NCBI RefSeq assembly: GCF_000688375.1 | Contig: NZ_JIAF01000004.1 | Location: 1,426,001-1,490,000 of the forward strand | Source of the DNA: Prevotella sp. HUN102 | GTDB taxonomy: Bacteria > Bacteroidota > Bacteroidia > Bacteroidales > Bacteroidaceae | Reading direction: 5' to 3' | Length of the DNA: 64,000 bases | Shown: positions 50,000 through 58,142 of the stretch, piece by piece | How the letters are laid out: each line of letters begins with the position of its first letter | How positions within the stretch are numbered: the first letter of the stretch is position 1 | Translations under genes and position numbers: made by a program | Notes under the pieces: model-generated | Seen by the model: only the letters and a program-made list of their open reading frames with translations | Told to the model about the DNA's origin: nothing | Database searches by the model: none

Positions 50000-51022
50000 A
50001 TGGGATTATTTTCATTTATCCAGGAAATAGCAATGGACCTGGGAACAGCAAATACGATCATTATCAGTGATGACAAGATCGTTGTAGACGAACCTTCTGT
50101 GGTTGCGCTTGACCGTCGCACGGACAAGATGATTGCAGTAGGAGGTGATGCTAAAATGATGTACGAAAAGGAGCATCCTAACATTCGTACTATCCGACCA
50201 CTTCGCGACGGTGTGATTGCAGACTTTACTGCCTGCGAGCAGATGATGCGTGGGCTTATCAAGATGGTTCATAGTGGGAACCGTTTGTTTTCGCCATCAT
50301 TGAGAATGGTAATTGGTGTTCCTTCGGGCTCAACGGAAGTTGAACTCCGTGCCGTTCGCGATTCTGCTGAACACGCCGATGGCAGAGACGTGTATCTTAT
50401 CTTCGAGCCAATGGCGGCAGCTCTCGGTATGGGGCTCGATGTTGAGGCACCGGAAGGAAATATGATTGTTGATATCGGTGGTGGCAGCACGGAAATTGCC
50501 GTGATTTCATTGGGAGGCATTGTCTGCAACAACTCTATCCGTGTGGCTGGCGATGATTTGACTGCCGACATTCAGGAGTATATGAGCCGTCAGCACAACG
50601 TGAAGGTCAGCGAGCGTATGGCGGAGCGTATCAAGGTTGCCGTGGGTTCTGCATTGACAGACTTGGGCGAAGAAGCTCCGGAAGATTACATTGTTCACGG
50701 TCCTAATCGCATTACTGCTCTTCCAATGGAGGTTCCTGTATGCTATCAGGAAATCGCACACTGTCTCGACAAGACTGTTGCAAAGATTGAAAACGCAGTT
50801 TTGTCAGCTCTTGAGAACACTCCGCCTGAACTGTATGCTGATATTGTGAAGAACGGTATCTACTTGAGTGGTGGTGGTGCATTGTTGCGTGGTATCGACA
50901 AGCGTCTGACCGATAAAATCAATATCCCATTCCATATTGCCGAGGATCCGTTGCACAGCGTTGCGAAGGGTGCAGGTATTGCACTTAACAATGTAGACCG
51001 TTTCTCATTCTTGATGAGATAA
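50000..51022 (+). CDS. mreB: rod-shape determining actin homologue MreB
   Basis: A 340-residue actin-like ATPase guiding lateral wall synthesis. Phosphate 1 loop MDLGTANTII, PSVVALDRRTDKMIAVG, the phosphate 2 loop VDIGGGSTEIAVISLGG, and the adenosine motif GIYLSGGGALLRGID are all intact. First of the five-gene shape operon, 93 bases after purH, a gene order known from other Bacteroidota. Confidence 0.98.
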   Translation: MGLFSFIQEIAMDLGTANTIIISDDKIVVDEPSVVALDRRTDKMIAVGGDAKMMYEKEHPNIRTIRPLRDGVIADFTACEQMMRGLIKMVHSGNRLFSPSLRMVIGVPSGSTEVELRAVRDSAEHADGRDVYLIFEPMAAALGMGLDVEAPEGNMIVDIGGGSTEIAVISLGGIVCNNSIRVAGDDLTADIQEYMSRQHNVKVSERMAERIKVAVGSALTDLGEEAPEDYIVHGPNRITALPMEVPVCYQEIAHCLDKTVAKIENAVLSALENTPPELYADIVKNGIYLSGGGALLRGIDKRLTDKINIPFHIAEDPLHSVAKGAGIALNNVDRFSFLMR

Positions 51023-51049
51023 TTATAAAAGCAAAACATATCTGTTATG

Positions 51050-51079
51050 GCAATGTCTCCCGATTGGAGGCATTGCTTT
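51050..51079 (+). terminator. hairpin between mreB and mreC
   Basis: GCAATGTCTCC (51050-51060) pairs with GGAGGCATTGC (51066-51076; one G-U) and runs into TTTG. It may be a partial terminator that lowers expression of mreC and later genes relative to mreB. It supports the mreC start at 51110. Confidence 0.6.
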
Positions 51080-51109
51080 GATAGATATTTATGTTCCACA
51101 GTTCTAAGA

Positions 51110-51991
51110 ATGCATAATCTAGCAGAGTTTTTGGCAAAATACAAACACTGGTTTCTTTTCCTGTTGCTGGAAATAATCAGTTTAGTACTTTTGTTCAGGT
51201 TCAATAACTATCAAGGCAGTGTGTGGTTTACTTCAGCCAACATTGTTGCTGGTAAGGCATACGAGGTAAGTTCGGAGATTTCGTCCTATCTGACAATGGG
51301 AAAAGCAAATGAAGAACTTACAAAACGGAATGTAGAACTGGAACTTCAGGTTAAGGAACTCTCTGGACAGCTTTATGAGAAGACGCGTGATCCGAAATAT
51401 CTGAATAAAGGTCAGTACAGATACCTGTCGCAGTTTAAGTTGATTCACGCTAAAGTGGTTTCCAATTCTGTTTCAGGTTCCGATAATCTCATTACAATCA
51501 ACAAAGGCTCAAGAGATGGCGTCCACGTTGATATGGGCGTGGCTTGTGGAAATGGCATTGTCGGTACAGTATATTTGGTTGGAATCCATTATTCCATTGT
51601 GATACCTGTATTGAATGCGAAGTCAAATATAAGCTGTTCTATTCAGGGAAGAAACTATTTCGGATATTTACATTGGGCAGGTGGTGCAACGGATATTGCC
51701 TATTTGGATGATGTGCCACGGCACGCAAAATTTGAAGTGGGCGATAGAGTTGTAACGAGTGGCTATTCCTCTATTTTCCCTGAAGGAATCTTAGTGGGTA
51801 AAGTTAAGCAGGTCTACAATTCTGAAGATGGTTTATCGTATCGAGTGGCTGTTCAACTGTCTACCGACTTTGGTAGTTTGCGCGACGTGAGCGTTATCGA
51901 CGACGCCAGTATTCGCGAACAGAAAAAGATGATGGATGCTGCAAATGATTCCATCAGACGTTTGGGCGATGGCATTATGCCGGGAAATTAA
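51110..51991 (+). CDS. mreC: rod-shape determining protein MreC
   Basis: A 293-residue inner-membrane protein: short cytosolic tail, one membrane helix (about 12-32, FLFLLLEIISLVLLF), a coiled coil (about 65-95, NEELTKRNVELELQVKELSG), then the periplasmic beta domain (VVSNSVSGSDNLITINKGSRDG, GVACGNGIVGTV, ISCSIQGRNYFGYLHW, VVTSGYSSIFPEGILVG). ATG 51110 (MHNLAEF) is the start; the upstream frame covers the hairpin. Confidence 0.95.
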   Translation: MHNLAEFLAKYKHWFLFLLLEIISLVLLFRFNNYQGSVWFTSANIVAGKAYEVSSEISSYLTMGKANEELTKRNVELELQVKELSGQLYEKTRDPKYLNKGQYRYLSQFKLIHAKVVSNSVSGSDNLITINKGSRDGVHVDMGVACGNGIVGTVYLVGIHYSIVIPVLNAKSNISCSIQGRNYFGYLHWAGGATDIAYLDDVPRHAKFEVGDRVVTSGYSSIFPEGILVGKVKQVYNSEDGLSYRVAVQLSTDFGSLRDVSVIDDASIREQKKMMDAANDSIRRLGDGIMPGN

Positions 51992-52060
51992 TCTTGTATG
52001 ATAACTGGTCAGAAATTATTGCAACTATCAATTGTTCTGTAAAGACTAATTCGCTAAAGG

Positions 52061-52561
52061 ATGAATATAGATTTTTTAAAAGGAACCTTGTGGTTTTTGA
52101 TACTTGTACTTGCGCAAGTGTTTGTGCTCAATCACATACACTTGTTTGGTATAGCCACTCCGTTACTCTATATTTATTTTGTACTCCTTTTCAGAAGAAA
52201 CACTCCTCAATGGATAATGCTCCTGTTGGCATTCTTTATGGGACTGGTTATTGATACATTTTCAAACACTCCGGGAGTATCGGCTGCTTCAATGACGTTG
52301 ATAGCTGCGCTTCAGCCGTATGTTCTTCATCCGTTCATACCGCGTGATAGTGCTGACGACCTTCAACCCGGTATGGACACGTTAGGTTTCTTCCAATACG
52401 TGTGGTATGCAGCCATACTGACTGTTATTTTTACTCTTTCCTTTTTCTCTTTGGAGATGTTCAGTTTCTTCAATATCCTCGAATGGCTCGAATGTATAGG
52501 AGGAAGTACTTTGCTTACTTTGTTGATGATTCTTGTAATAGAACACGTGAGGAGTCGGTAA
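52061..52561 (+). CDS. mreD: rod-shape determining protein MreD
   Basis: A 166-residue membrane protein with about five helices (FLILVLAQVFVLNHIHLFG; IMLLLAFFMGLVIDTFSNTPG, the family's most conserved segment). It links MreC to the wall-synthesis complex. It ends exactly where mrdA begins. Confidence 0.93.
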   Translation: MNIDFLKGTLWFLILVLAQVFVLNHIHLFGIATPLLYIYFVLLFRRNTPQWIMLLLAFFMGLVIDTFSNTPGVSAASMTLIAALQPYVLHPFIPRDSADDLQPGMDTLGFFQYVWYAAILTVIFTLSFFSLEMFSFFNILEWLECIGGSTLLTLLMILVIEHVRSR

Positions 52562-54697
52562 ATGAAGAATTTTGATTTAGAAAAGCGTCGTCTGGTATTA
52601 AGTGGAGTGGCAATAGTTGTTATTATTGTCTATGTTATCCGTTTGTTTGCCTTACAGATCGCAAGCGATGATTACAGACAGAGAGCCGATTCCAATGCTT
52701 TTCTAAAAAAGATAGAGTTTCCGTCGCGTGGTATTATTACAGACCGTAATGGAAAGATTCTTGTTTATAACCAACCAGCCTATGACATTATGGTGGTTAT
52801 GAACGAACAGAAAGACCGTATAGACACGCTTGAATTTTGCAAAGCACTGAATATTACCAAAGAATATTATGTAAAACGAATGCAGGAAATCAAGGATCGC
52901 AACAAGAATCCCGGATATTCCCGCTTCACTCAGCAGCTTTTTATCAGTCAGTTGAGCGACAAGGAGTTTAGTGCTTTCCAAGAAAAACTGTATCGTTTTC
53001 CCGGATTTTATATTCAAAGACGCAGTATTCGTCAGTATCAGGAACCGATAGCCGGCCACGTTCTTGGAGATGTGGCCGAAGTAAACAAGGCAGATGTAGA
53101 GAAAGACCAGTATTATCAACCGGGCGATTATATAGGAAAGATGGGTGTTGAACGTGAGTATGAAAAGCAGTTGCGTGGTCAGAAAGGCGTTCAGATTCTG
53201 TTGCGTGATGCTCGGGGAAGAATAAAAGGCCGTTATCAGGATGGAGAATTTGATCAGAAACCACAACCGGGAAAGAATATCCAACTGGGTCTTGATGCCG
53301 ACTTGCAGGCACTCGGCGAACGTTTGATGGAAGGAAAACTCGGTGCCGTTGTTGCAATTGAACCAAAGACAGGTCAGATACTCGCAATGATTTCTTCTCC
53401 AACGTTCGACCCTCGTGATATGATAGGCAAGATGCGAGGAAAAAATCAATCGGAAATGACACTTGATCCTGCAAAACCATTGTTGAACAGAGCCATAATG
53501 GGACAATATCCACCGGGTTCTACTTTCAAAACCAGTCAGGCAGTAACCTATTATACAGAAGGAATTATCAACGACTCCACACGATACCCTTGTCCTCACG
53601 GTTTCTCTTTCAAGGGATTGCACGTAGGATGCCACGGACACGCATCGCCTATATCACTCGTCCCTTCGTTGAGTACATCTTGTAATGCCTATTATTGTTG
53701 GGGATTGTATTATATGTTGTCCAACAGAAAGAAATACAAGACGTTGGATGAGGCAATGAACAGATGGCGCGACTATATGAAGTCAATGGGTTTCGGATAC
53801 CAACTGGGTATCGATTTGCCGGGAGAAAAGCGTGGATTGATTCCCAATGCAGAGTTTTATAACAACGCTTTCGGCACTTGGAATCCACTGTCAGTCATCT
53901 CTATTTCCATCGGTCAGGGCGAAGTGAACCTGACACCATTGCAGATTGCCAATCTTGGTGCCACGATAGCAAACCGTGGTTACTACTATACGCCACACGT
54001 TGTTCAGAGCATTGAGGGCGAGGCATTGGATAAGAAGTTCACAGAGAGGCACCAGACAATGGGCAGTCAGCTTTCATACGAGAAGGTTATAGCCGGTATG
54101 GAGTCTTCGGTGCGTGGTGGAACTTGTGCCCACGCTGTGCATCCGGGCTATACGCTTGCAGGAAAGACCGGTACGGCACAGAACCGTGGTAAAGACCACT
54201 CCGTATTTATGGGTTTTGCACCCGTAGACACGCCAAAGATTGCCATTGCCGTTTATGTTGAAAACGGTGGTTTCGGTGCTGTGTTCGGCGTGCCAATCGG
54301 CTCGTTGATGATAGAGCAGTACATCAATGGTAAACTAACCGAAGCTGATGCTCGCAAGGCTGAAGGCATTCAGAAACGCCATATCAGTTATCCTTTCAAA
54401 CGTCCGTTGAGCCACGCCGACTCTCTGCGCCTTGATTCCATCAAGAGAGTCAATCAGATAAAGGATTCTCTCCGTCTGGAAAAACAGAAACAGATGATGG
54501 AAGAAACAAAATTGCAGAAAGAACAGCAGGCAAAGAAAGATGCCGAGGAGAAAGACAAGAACAAACAACCTTTGAATGAACCTGCGATAAGGGTTGATGA
54601 AGAGGTAAAGATAAAGTCTGAAAAAGACAAGAAAAACAAAGACGATACGGAAGGAGGAAAGAAAGAGGAGAATACTTCCAAACCGAAATCAGATTAA
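52562..54697 (+). CDS. mrdA: penicillin-binding protein 2, elongasome transpeptidase
   Basis: A 711-residue class B PBP. One membrane helix near the N-terminus, pedestal domain with FPSRGIITDRNGKILVYN, then the transpeptidase domain: SxxK motif STFK (Ser about 320), SxN in STSCNAYY, and KTGTA at about 535. The last ~110 residues form a long Lys/Glu-rich tail not found in Escherichia coli PBP2, probably a flexible periplasmic extension. The start codon abuts the mreD stop, indicating translational coupling. Confidence 0.96.
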   Translation: MKNFDLEKRRLVLSGVAIVVIIVYVIRLFALQIASDDYRQRADSNAFLKKIEFPSRGIITDRNGKILVYNQPAYDIMVVMNEQKDRIDTLEFCKALNITKEYYVKRMQEIKDRNKNPGYSRFTQQLFISQLSDKEFSAFQEKLYRFPGFYIQRRSIRQYQEPIAGHVLGDVAEVNKADVEKDQYYQPGDYIGKMGVEREYEKQLRGQKGVQILLRDARGRIKGRYQDGEFDQKPQPGKNIQLGLDADLQALGERLMEGKLGAVVAIEPKTGQILAMISSPTFDPRDMIGKMRGKNQSEMTLDPAKPLLNRAIMGQYPPGSTFKTSQAVTYYTEGIINDSTRYPCPHGFSFKGLHVGCHGHASPISLVPSLSTSCNAYYCWGLYYMLSNRKKYKTLDEAMNRWRDYMKSMGFGYQLGIDLPGEKRGLIPNAEFYNNAFGTWNPLSVISISIGQGEVNLTPLQIANLGATIANRGYYYTPHVVQSIEGEALDKKFTERHQTMGSQLSYEKVIAGMESSVRGGTCAHAVHPGYTLAGKTGTAQNRGKDHSVFMGFAPVDTPKIAIAVYVENGGFGAVFGVPIGSLMIEQYINGKLTEADARKAEGIQKRHISYPFKRPLSHADSLRLDSIKRVNQIKDSLRLEKQKQMMEETKLQKEQQAKKDAEEKDKNKQPLNEPAIRVDEEVKIKSEKDKKNKDDTEGGKKEENTSKPKSD

Positions 54698-54728
54698 AGC
54701 GTAATCAGTAAGATAATAAATATACAAA

Positions 54729-56204
54729 GTGGCAGCTAACTATAAGGCAGATAAGCAACCGGGTGTTCTTCGTTCATTGGATTGGTGGACGATAGGCATT
54801 TACATTGCATTGCTCATCTTCGGATGGGTAAGCGTTTGTGGTGCGAGCTATACCTATGGAGACACTGATATCTTCTCTTTCGATTCCCGTTCCGGTATGC
54901 AGATTGTATGGATCGGAACTTCCATCTGTCTAGGCTTTGTGCTTCTGATGATGGACGACCGACTCTACGATACTTTCGCCTATGTTGTCTACGGCTTATT
55001 GGTGCTGTTGCTTTTTGCCACTGTCTTCAATCCACACGAAATCAAAGGTTCTCGATCGTGGATAGTCCTTGGACCTTTAAGACTGCAACCCGCCGAATTT
55101 GCTAAGTTTGCCACGGCATTGGCTATCTCCAAATTTATGTCAGCCTACGGCTTTACGATGGAAAACTGGAAACACTTTGCTGCTGCCTGCGGCATTGTCC
55201 TTTTCCCGATGCTGCTGATTGTGGGTCAGAAGGAAACCGGTTCGGCACTTGTTTATCTGTCGTTCTTCCTGATGTTCTATCGTGAAGGAATGTCCGGAGC
55301 TTTCCTTTTCACGGGCATATCAATGATTATCTATTTCGTGGTAGGCGTGAAATATGCCGATGTAACGCTGTTGCACACGCAAACCTCGTCGGGAAAGTTC
55401 TTTGTTCTGCTTCTGGTTCAGCTGTTCTCGGCGGGAATGGTTTGGGTATATATGCAGGACAAGGCAAAAGTGAAGAGGATACTATCGTTTGTGGTCGGCA
55501 TAACCTTGTTGGCAGTTCTGTTTTCCGAATACGTAATTCCATTCGATATAGTTTGGATACAGTTGATTCTTTCAGCTTGTCTGATAGGCTATCTTGTTTA
55601 CGTGTCGATGAGTTCACGCATCATCAATTATATGTATATAGCACTGTTCGCAATAGGCTCTATTGCTTTTTTCTATTCTGCTGATTATGTATTGAACGAT
55701 GTGATGCAGCCCCATCAGCGTGTGCGTATCAATGTGCTTTTTGGCTTGGAAGAAGATATGGCAGGTGCAGGCTATAATGTTCATCAGAGCGAGATTGCCA
55801 TTGGGTCAGGTGGTCTTCGAGGCAAGGGATTCCTCAACGGAACGCAGACAAAACTGAATTTCGTGCCTGAACAAGATACCGACTTTATTTTCTGTACAGT
55901 AGGCGAGGAGGAAGGATTTTTAGGTTCAGCCACCGTGCTTCTCCTTTTTCTGGCACTCATCTTGCGACTGATGGTTGTTGCCGAGCGACAACCGTTCAAG
56001 TTCGGTCGCGTCTATGGATATTGCGTTGCAGGTATTTTTCTTTTCCACGTGTTCATCAATGTGGGGATGGTGCTCGGTCTGACCCCCGTTATCGGTATTC
56101 CGTTGCCGTTCTTCAGTTATGGAGGTTCTTCTTTGTGGGGCTTTACGCTGTTGTTATTTATTTTTATGCGAATAGATGCAGGGAGAAACCTAGTTCGCCA
56201 ATAG
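54729..56204 (+). CDS. rodA: SEDS peptidoglycan glycosyltransferase RodA, GTG start
   Basis: A 491-residue polytopic membrane enzyme that polymerises lipid II with PBP2. FNPHEIKGSRSWIVLGPLRLQPAEFAK, QKETGSALVYLSFFLMFYREG, the YNVHQSEIAIGSGGLRGKGFLNGTQ loop and TPVIGIPLPFFSYGGSS are SEDS signatures. It is longer than E. coli RodA (370) because of extra helices and loops in the middle, as usual in this phylum. The frame has no ATG at the N-terminus; GTG 54729 fits the spacing from mrdA. Confidence 0.95.
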   Translation: MAANYKADKQPGVLRSLDWWTIGIYIALLIFGWVSVCGASYTYGDTDIFSFDSRSGMQIVWIGTSICLGFVLLMMDDRLYDTFAYVVYGLLVLLLFATVFNPHEIKGSRSWIVLGPLRLQPAEFAKFATALAISKFMSAYGFTMENWKHFAAACGIVLFPMLLIVGQKETGSALVYLSFFLMFYREGMSGAFLFTGISMIIYFVVGVKYADVTLLHTQTSSGKFFVLLLVQLFSAGMVWVYMQDKAKVKRILSFVVGITLLAVLFSEYVIPFDIVWIQLILSACLIGYLVYVSMSSRIINYMYIALFAIGSIAFFYSADYVLNDVMQPHQRVRINVLFGLEEDMAGAGYNVHQSEIAIGSGGLRGKGFLNGTQTKLNFVPEQDTDFIFCTVGEEEGFLGSATVLLLFLALILRLMVVAERQPFKFGRVYGYCVAGIFLFHVFINVGMVLGLTPVIGIPLPFFSYGGSSLWGFTLLLFIFMRIDAGRNLVRQ

Positions 56205-56352
56205 GGGAAATTTTGCATTTTCAATAAGATAATAATGCCTTGTTGGTGGAATAAATCTATCGACATACCCTTTCTATTTTATTACGTTTTCAATCTGATT
56301 TTTCCAACGATATACTTCAGTTTGAAGTAAGTCAAGATTTGATTGATTTGTA

Positions 56353-56471
56353 TGTATCCGAAGAATGTATTTCATTCTTCGCACATTTATAGTGCATTTT
56401 TGCGAAGATTGCAGTGCATTTTTCGCACGTTTAAAAAGCAAAAAATACCAATTGATTTTCAGGTATTTATG
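56353..56471 (+). repeat. dispersed intergenic repeat, copy G
   Basis: ATCCGAAGAATG, CATTCTTCGCACATTTATAGTGCA, TTTTTGCGAAGATTGCAGTGCA and TTTTTCGCACGTTT, followed by the tail ATTGATTTTCAGGTATTTATGGAA (56451-56474). The remaining part of the 56205-56786 gap contains only the promoter of the GLUG-repeat gene. Confidence 0.82.
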
Positions 56472-56664
56472 GAATACATAAATTTACCACATCGTGTAAT
56501 TCAAACCTTGATATACGAGAATAAAAACCGATGTATGAAGAAAACAGAATACCCAATATAAATAAAAAATAGAATGAAAGATAAAGGGTATACATCAGCT
56601 TACATTCTACAAGAGTGAATATTGATGTTTTTAAAAGTCTTTTTGTAAAATTCAAAATTTTATT

Positions 56665-56695
56665 TGATTATTCTGAAATAATTTAATATATTTGC
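56665..56695 (+). promoter_or_regulatory. promoter of the GLUG-repeat protein gene
   Basis: TTG at 56665-56667, 20 bases, TATATTTG at 56688-56695, giving a leader of about 85 bases before ATG 56787. Confidence 0.8.
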
Positions 56696-56786
56696 AAAAA
56701 CAAGCATAGTCAGCAGTTGTTGGTTGTATTATTGCGAAGCATCGTTGACTATATGCAATATTTATTATTAATTTAACCTATGCTTT

Positions 56787-58067
56787 ATGAAGAAAATTTT
56801 TACACTACTCGTTACAGTTATTGTCTCATTCTCTGCCTCTGCACAGATATGGGATGGTACTTCCGCTGTTTGGACCAATGGTGATGGTACGGAAGCTAAT
56901 CCTTATTTGATAGAGAAGCCCGCCCATTTGGCTTATCTCAGTGCAACTGTTTCGCCAACAGAATCTTATGAGGGCAAGTTCTTCAAGATAACAAATGAAT
57001 TGAATATGGGGGCAGATGCCGGTCAGATTTTCCGTCCAATAGGAAAATTCGATAAAGGATTCAATTCTGAAACTATGCAGGATGAAGATAACTCATCTTA
57101 TTTTAAGGGAACTTTCGATGGTAACAACAAGCCTATAAGAAATCTTCTGATTCAGCTTAAAGAACCTAATGATTTGGGAGGTACTGGTTTGTTTGCAGCC
57201 ATCAATGCTCCTGCACGTATCCATAATGTTATTCTATCCAATTCGGTTCAGATTGCCGGCGATTTGGAAACTGGTTCATTGGTTGGTCATATGACTGATG
57301 GTTTGGTTTGGAACATTCTGTTTCAGGGACGTTTGCAGGGCACTATGAATTGCGGAGGTATCGTTGCCGTTATAGATGCTGGTATGGTTCAGAACTGTTT
57401 CAATACTGGTGAAATCAAGGGAACGAACGATGTGGGTGGCATTGCGGCACAGGCCGTAGGAAGCTCTGTGATAAAGAATTGTATCAATGCAGGGCCTGTT
57501 ACGGTTACTCCGAGTTATGGAGTAGGTGGTATTGTAAGCAGTCTTTATGATCAGGCTTCAGTAACGAGTTGTTACAACACGGGTAAAATTACAGGAGCTT
57601 CTCTCAGCAACATTTTTGTTCCTCATGCAGTCATAGGCGATCCGTCTTCAAGCACAGGTACTGTTTCAAATAACTTCTATGTCGAGGCAACGAGTGGAGT
57701 TTCTGATCCGAGTGCAACGGCCAAGACTGCCGATGAAATGAAAACTCAGGCAGTTCTTGATGCACTCAATGACAATCAGAATCCTGCTCCTTTTGTAAAG
57801 GATGAAAAAGGGATAAACAGTGGATTCCCAAACCTTGCGTGGATTGTCGAAGCTGCAAATCAAACTACAAGCATTGAAAGTTTCATACGAGTATCAGAAA
57901 TAGAAGACTTCCGTGTCAATGGTCGCGAAGCAGTTGCTTCGCAATCGGTATCTGTTTATACAATAGATGGGAGGCTTGTTGGGCAAGGCACGCACATAAC
58001 ATTGCCAACAGCAGGTCTGTATATAGTAAAATCAGCAACAGCGACTGCCAAGATTCTTGTAAAATAA
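56787..58067 (+). CDS. secreted GLUG-repeat protein with type IX sorting domain
   Basis: A 426-residue exported protein: signal peptide ending SASAQ, then GTEANPYLIEKPAHLAYLS, the opening of many GLUG-type adhesins, and repeats of the form GTGLFAAINAPARIHNVIL, GGIVAVIDAGMVQNCFNTG, GGIAAQAVGSSVIKNCINAG, GGIVSSLYDQASVTSCYNTG, which build a beta-solenoid. The C-terminal ~75 residues (VSVYTIDGRLVGQGTHITLP, then AGLYIVK) form a type A sorting domain for type IX secretion. Likely a surface adhesin or cargo with no enzymatic motif. Confidence 0.85.
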   Translation: MKKIFTLLVTVIVSFSASAQIWDGTSAVWTNGDGTEANPYLIEKPAHLAYLSATVSPTESYEGKFFKITNELNMGADAGQIFRPIGKFDKGFNSETMQDEDNSSYFKGTFDGNNKPIRNLLIQLKEPNDLGGTGLFAAINAPARIHNVILSNSVQIAGDLETGSLVGHMTDGLVWNILFQGRLQGTMNCGGIVAVIDAGMVQNCFNTGEIKGTNDVGGIAAQAVGSSVIKNCINAGPVTVTPSYGVGGIVSSLYDQASVTSCYNTGKITGASLSNIFVPHAVIGDPSSSTGTVSNNFYVEATSGVSDPSATAKTADEMKTQAVLDALNDNQNPAPFVKDEKGINSGFPNLAWIVEAANQTTSIESFIRVSEIEDFRVNGREAVASQSVSVYTIDGRLVGQGTHITLPTAGLYIVKSATATAKILVK

Positions 58068-58081
58068 TATTGTATTTCTAT

Positions 58082-58127
58082 ACACATATCGCCCAGCAGT
58101 TCTAAACTTGCCGGGCGATTGTGTTTT
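58082..58127 (+). terminator. hairpin between the GLUG-repeat and subtilase genes
   Basis: CAC-ATCGCCC (58083-58094) pairs with GGGCGAT-TGTG (58113-58122), then TTTTT. The subtilase gene begins 20 bases later, so it is partly read through or has its own promoter. Confidence 0.7.
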
Positions 58128-58142
58128 TCAACATCAATTCCT

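Noticed and set aside
52010..52060. Alternative upstream start for MreD and an overlapping frame at 51994-52254
   Set aside because: The frame at 51994 is in another phase; MreD at 52061 has the expected N-terminal helix and length.
52703..53641. 312-codon open frame antisense to mrdA
   Set aside because: Opposite a certain PBP2 gene and without start signals.
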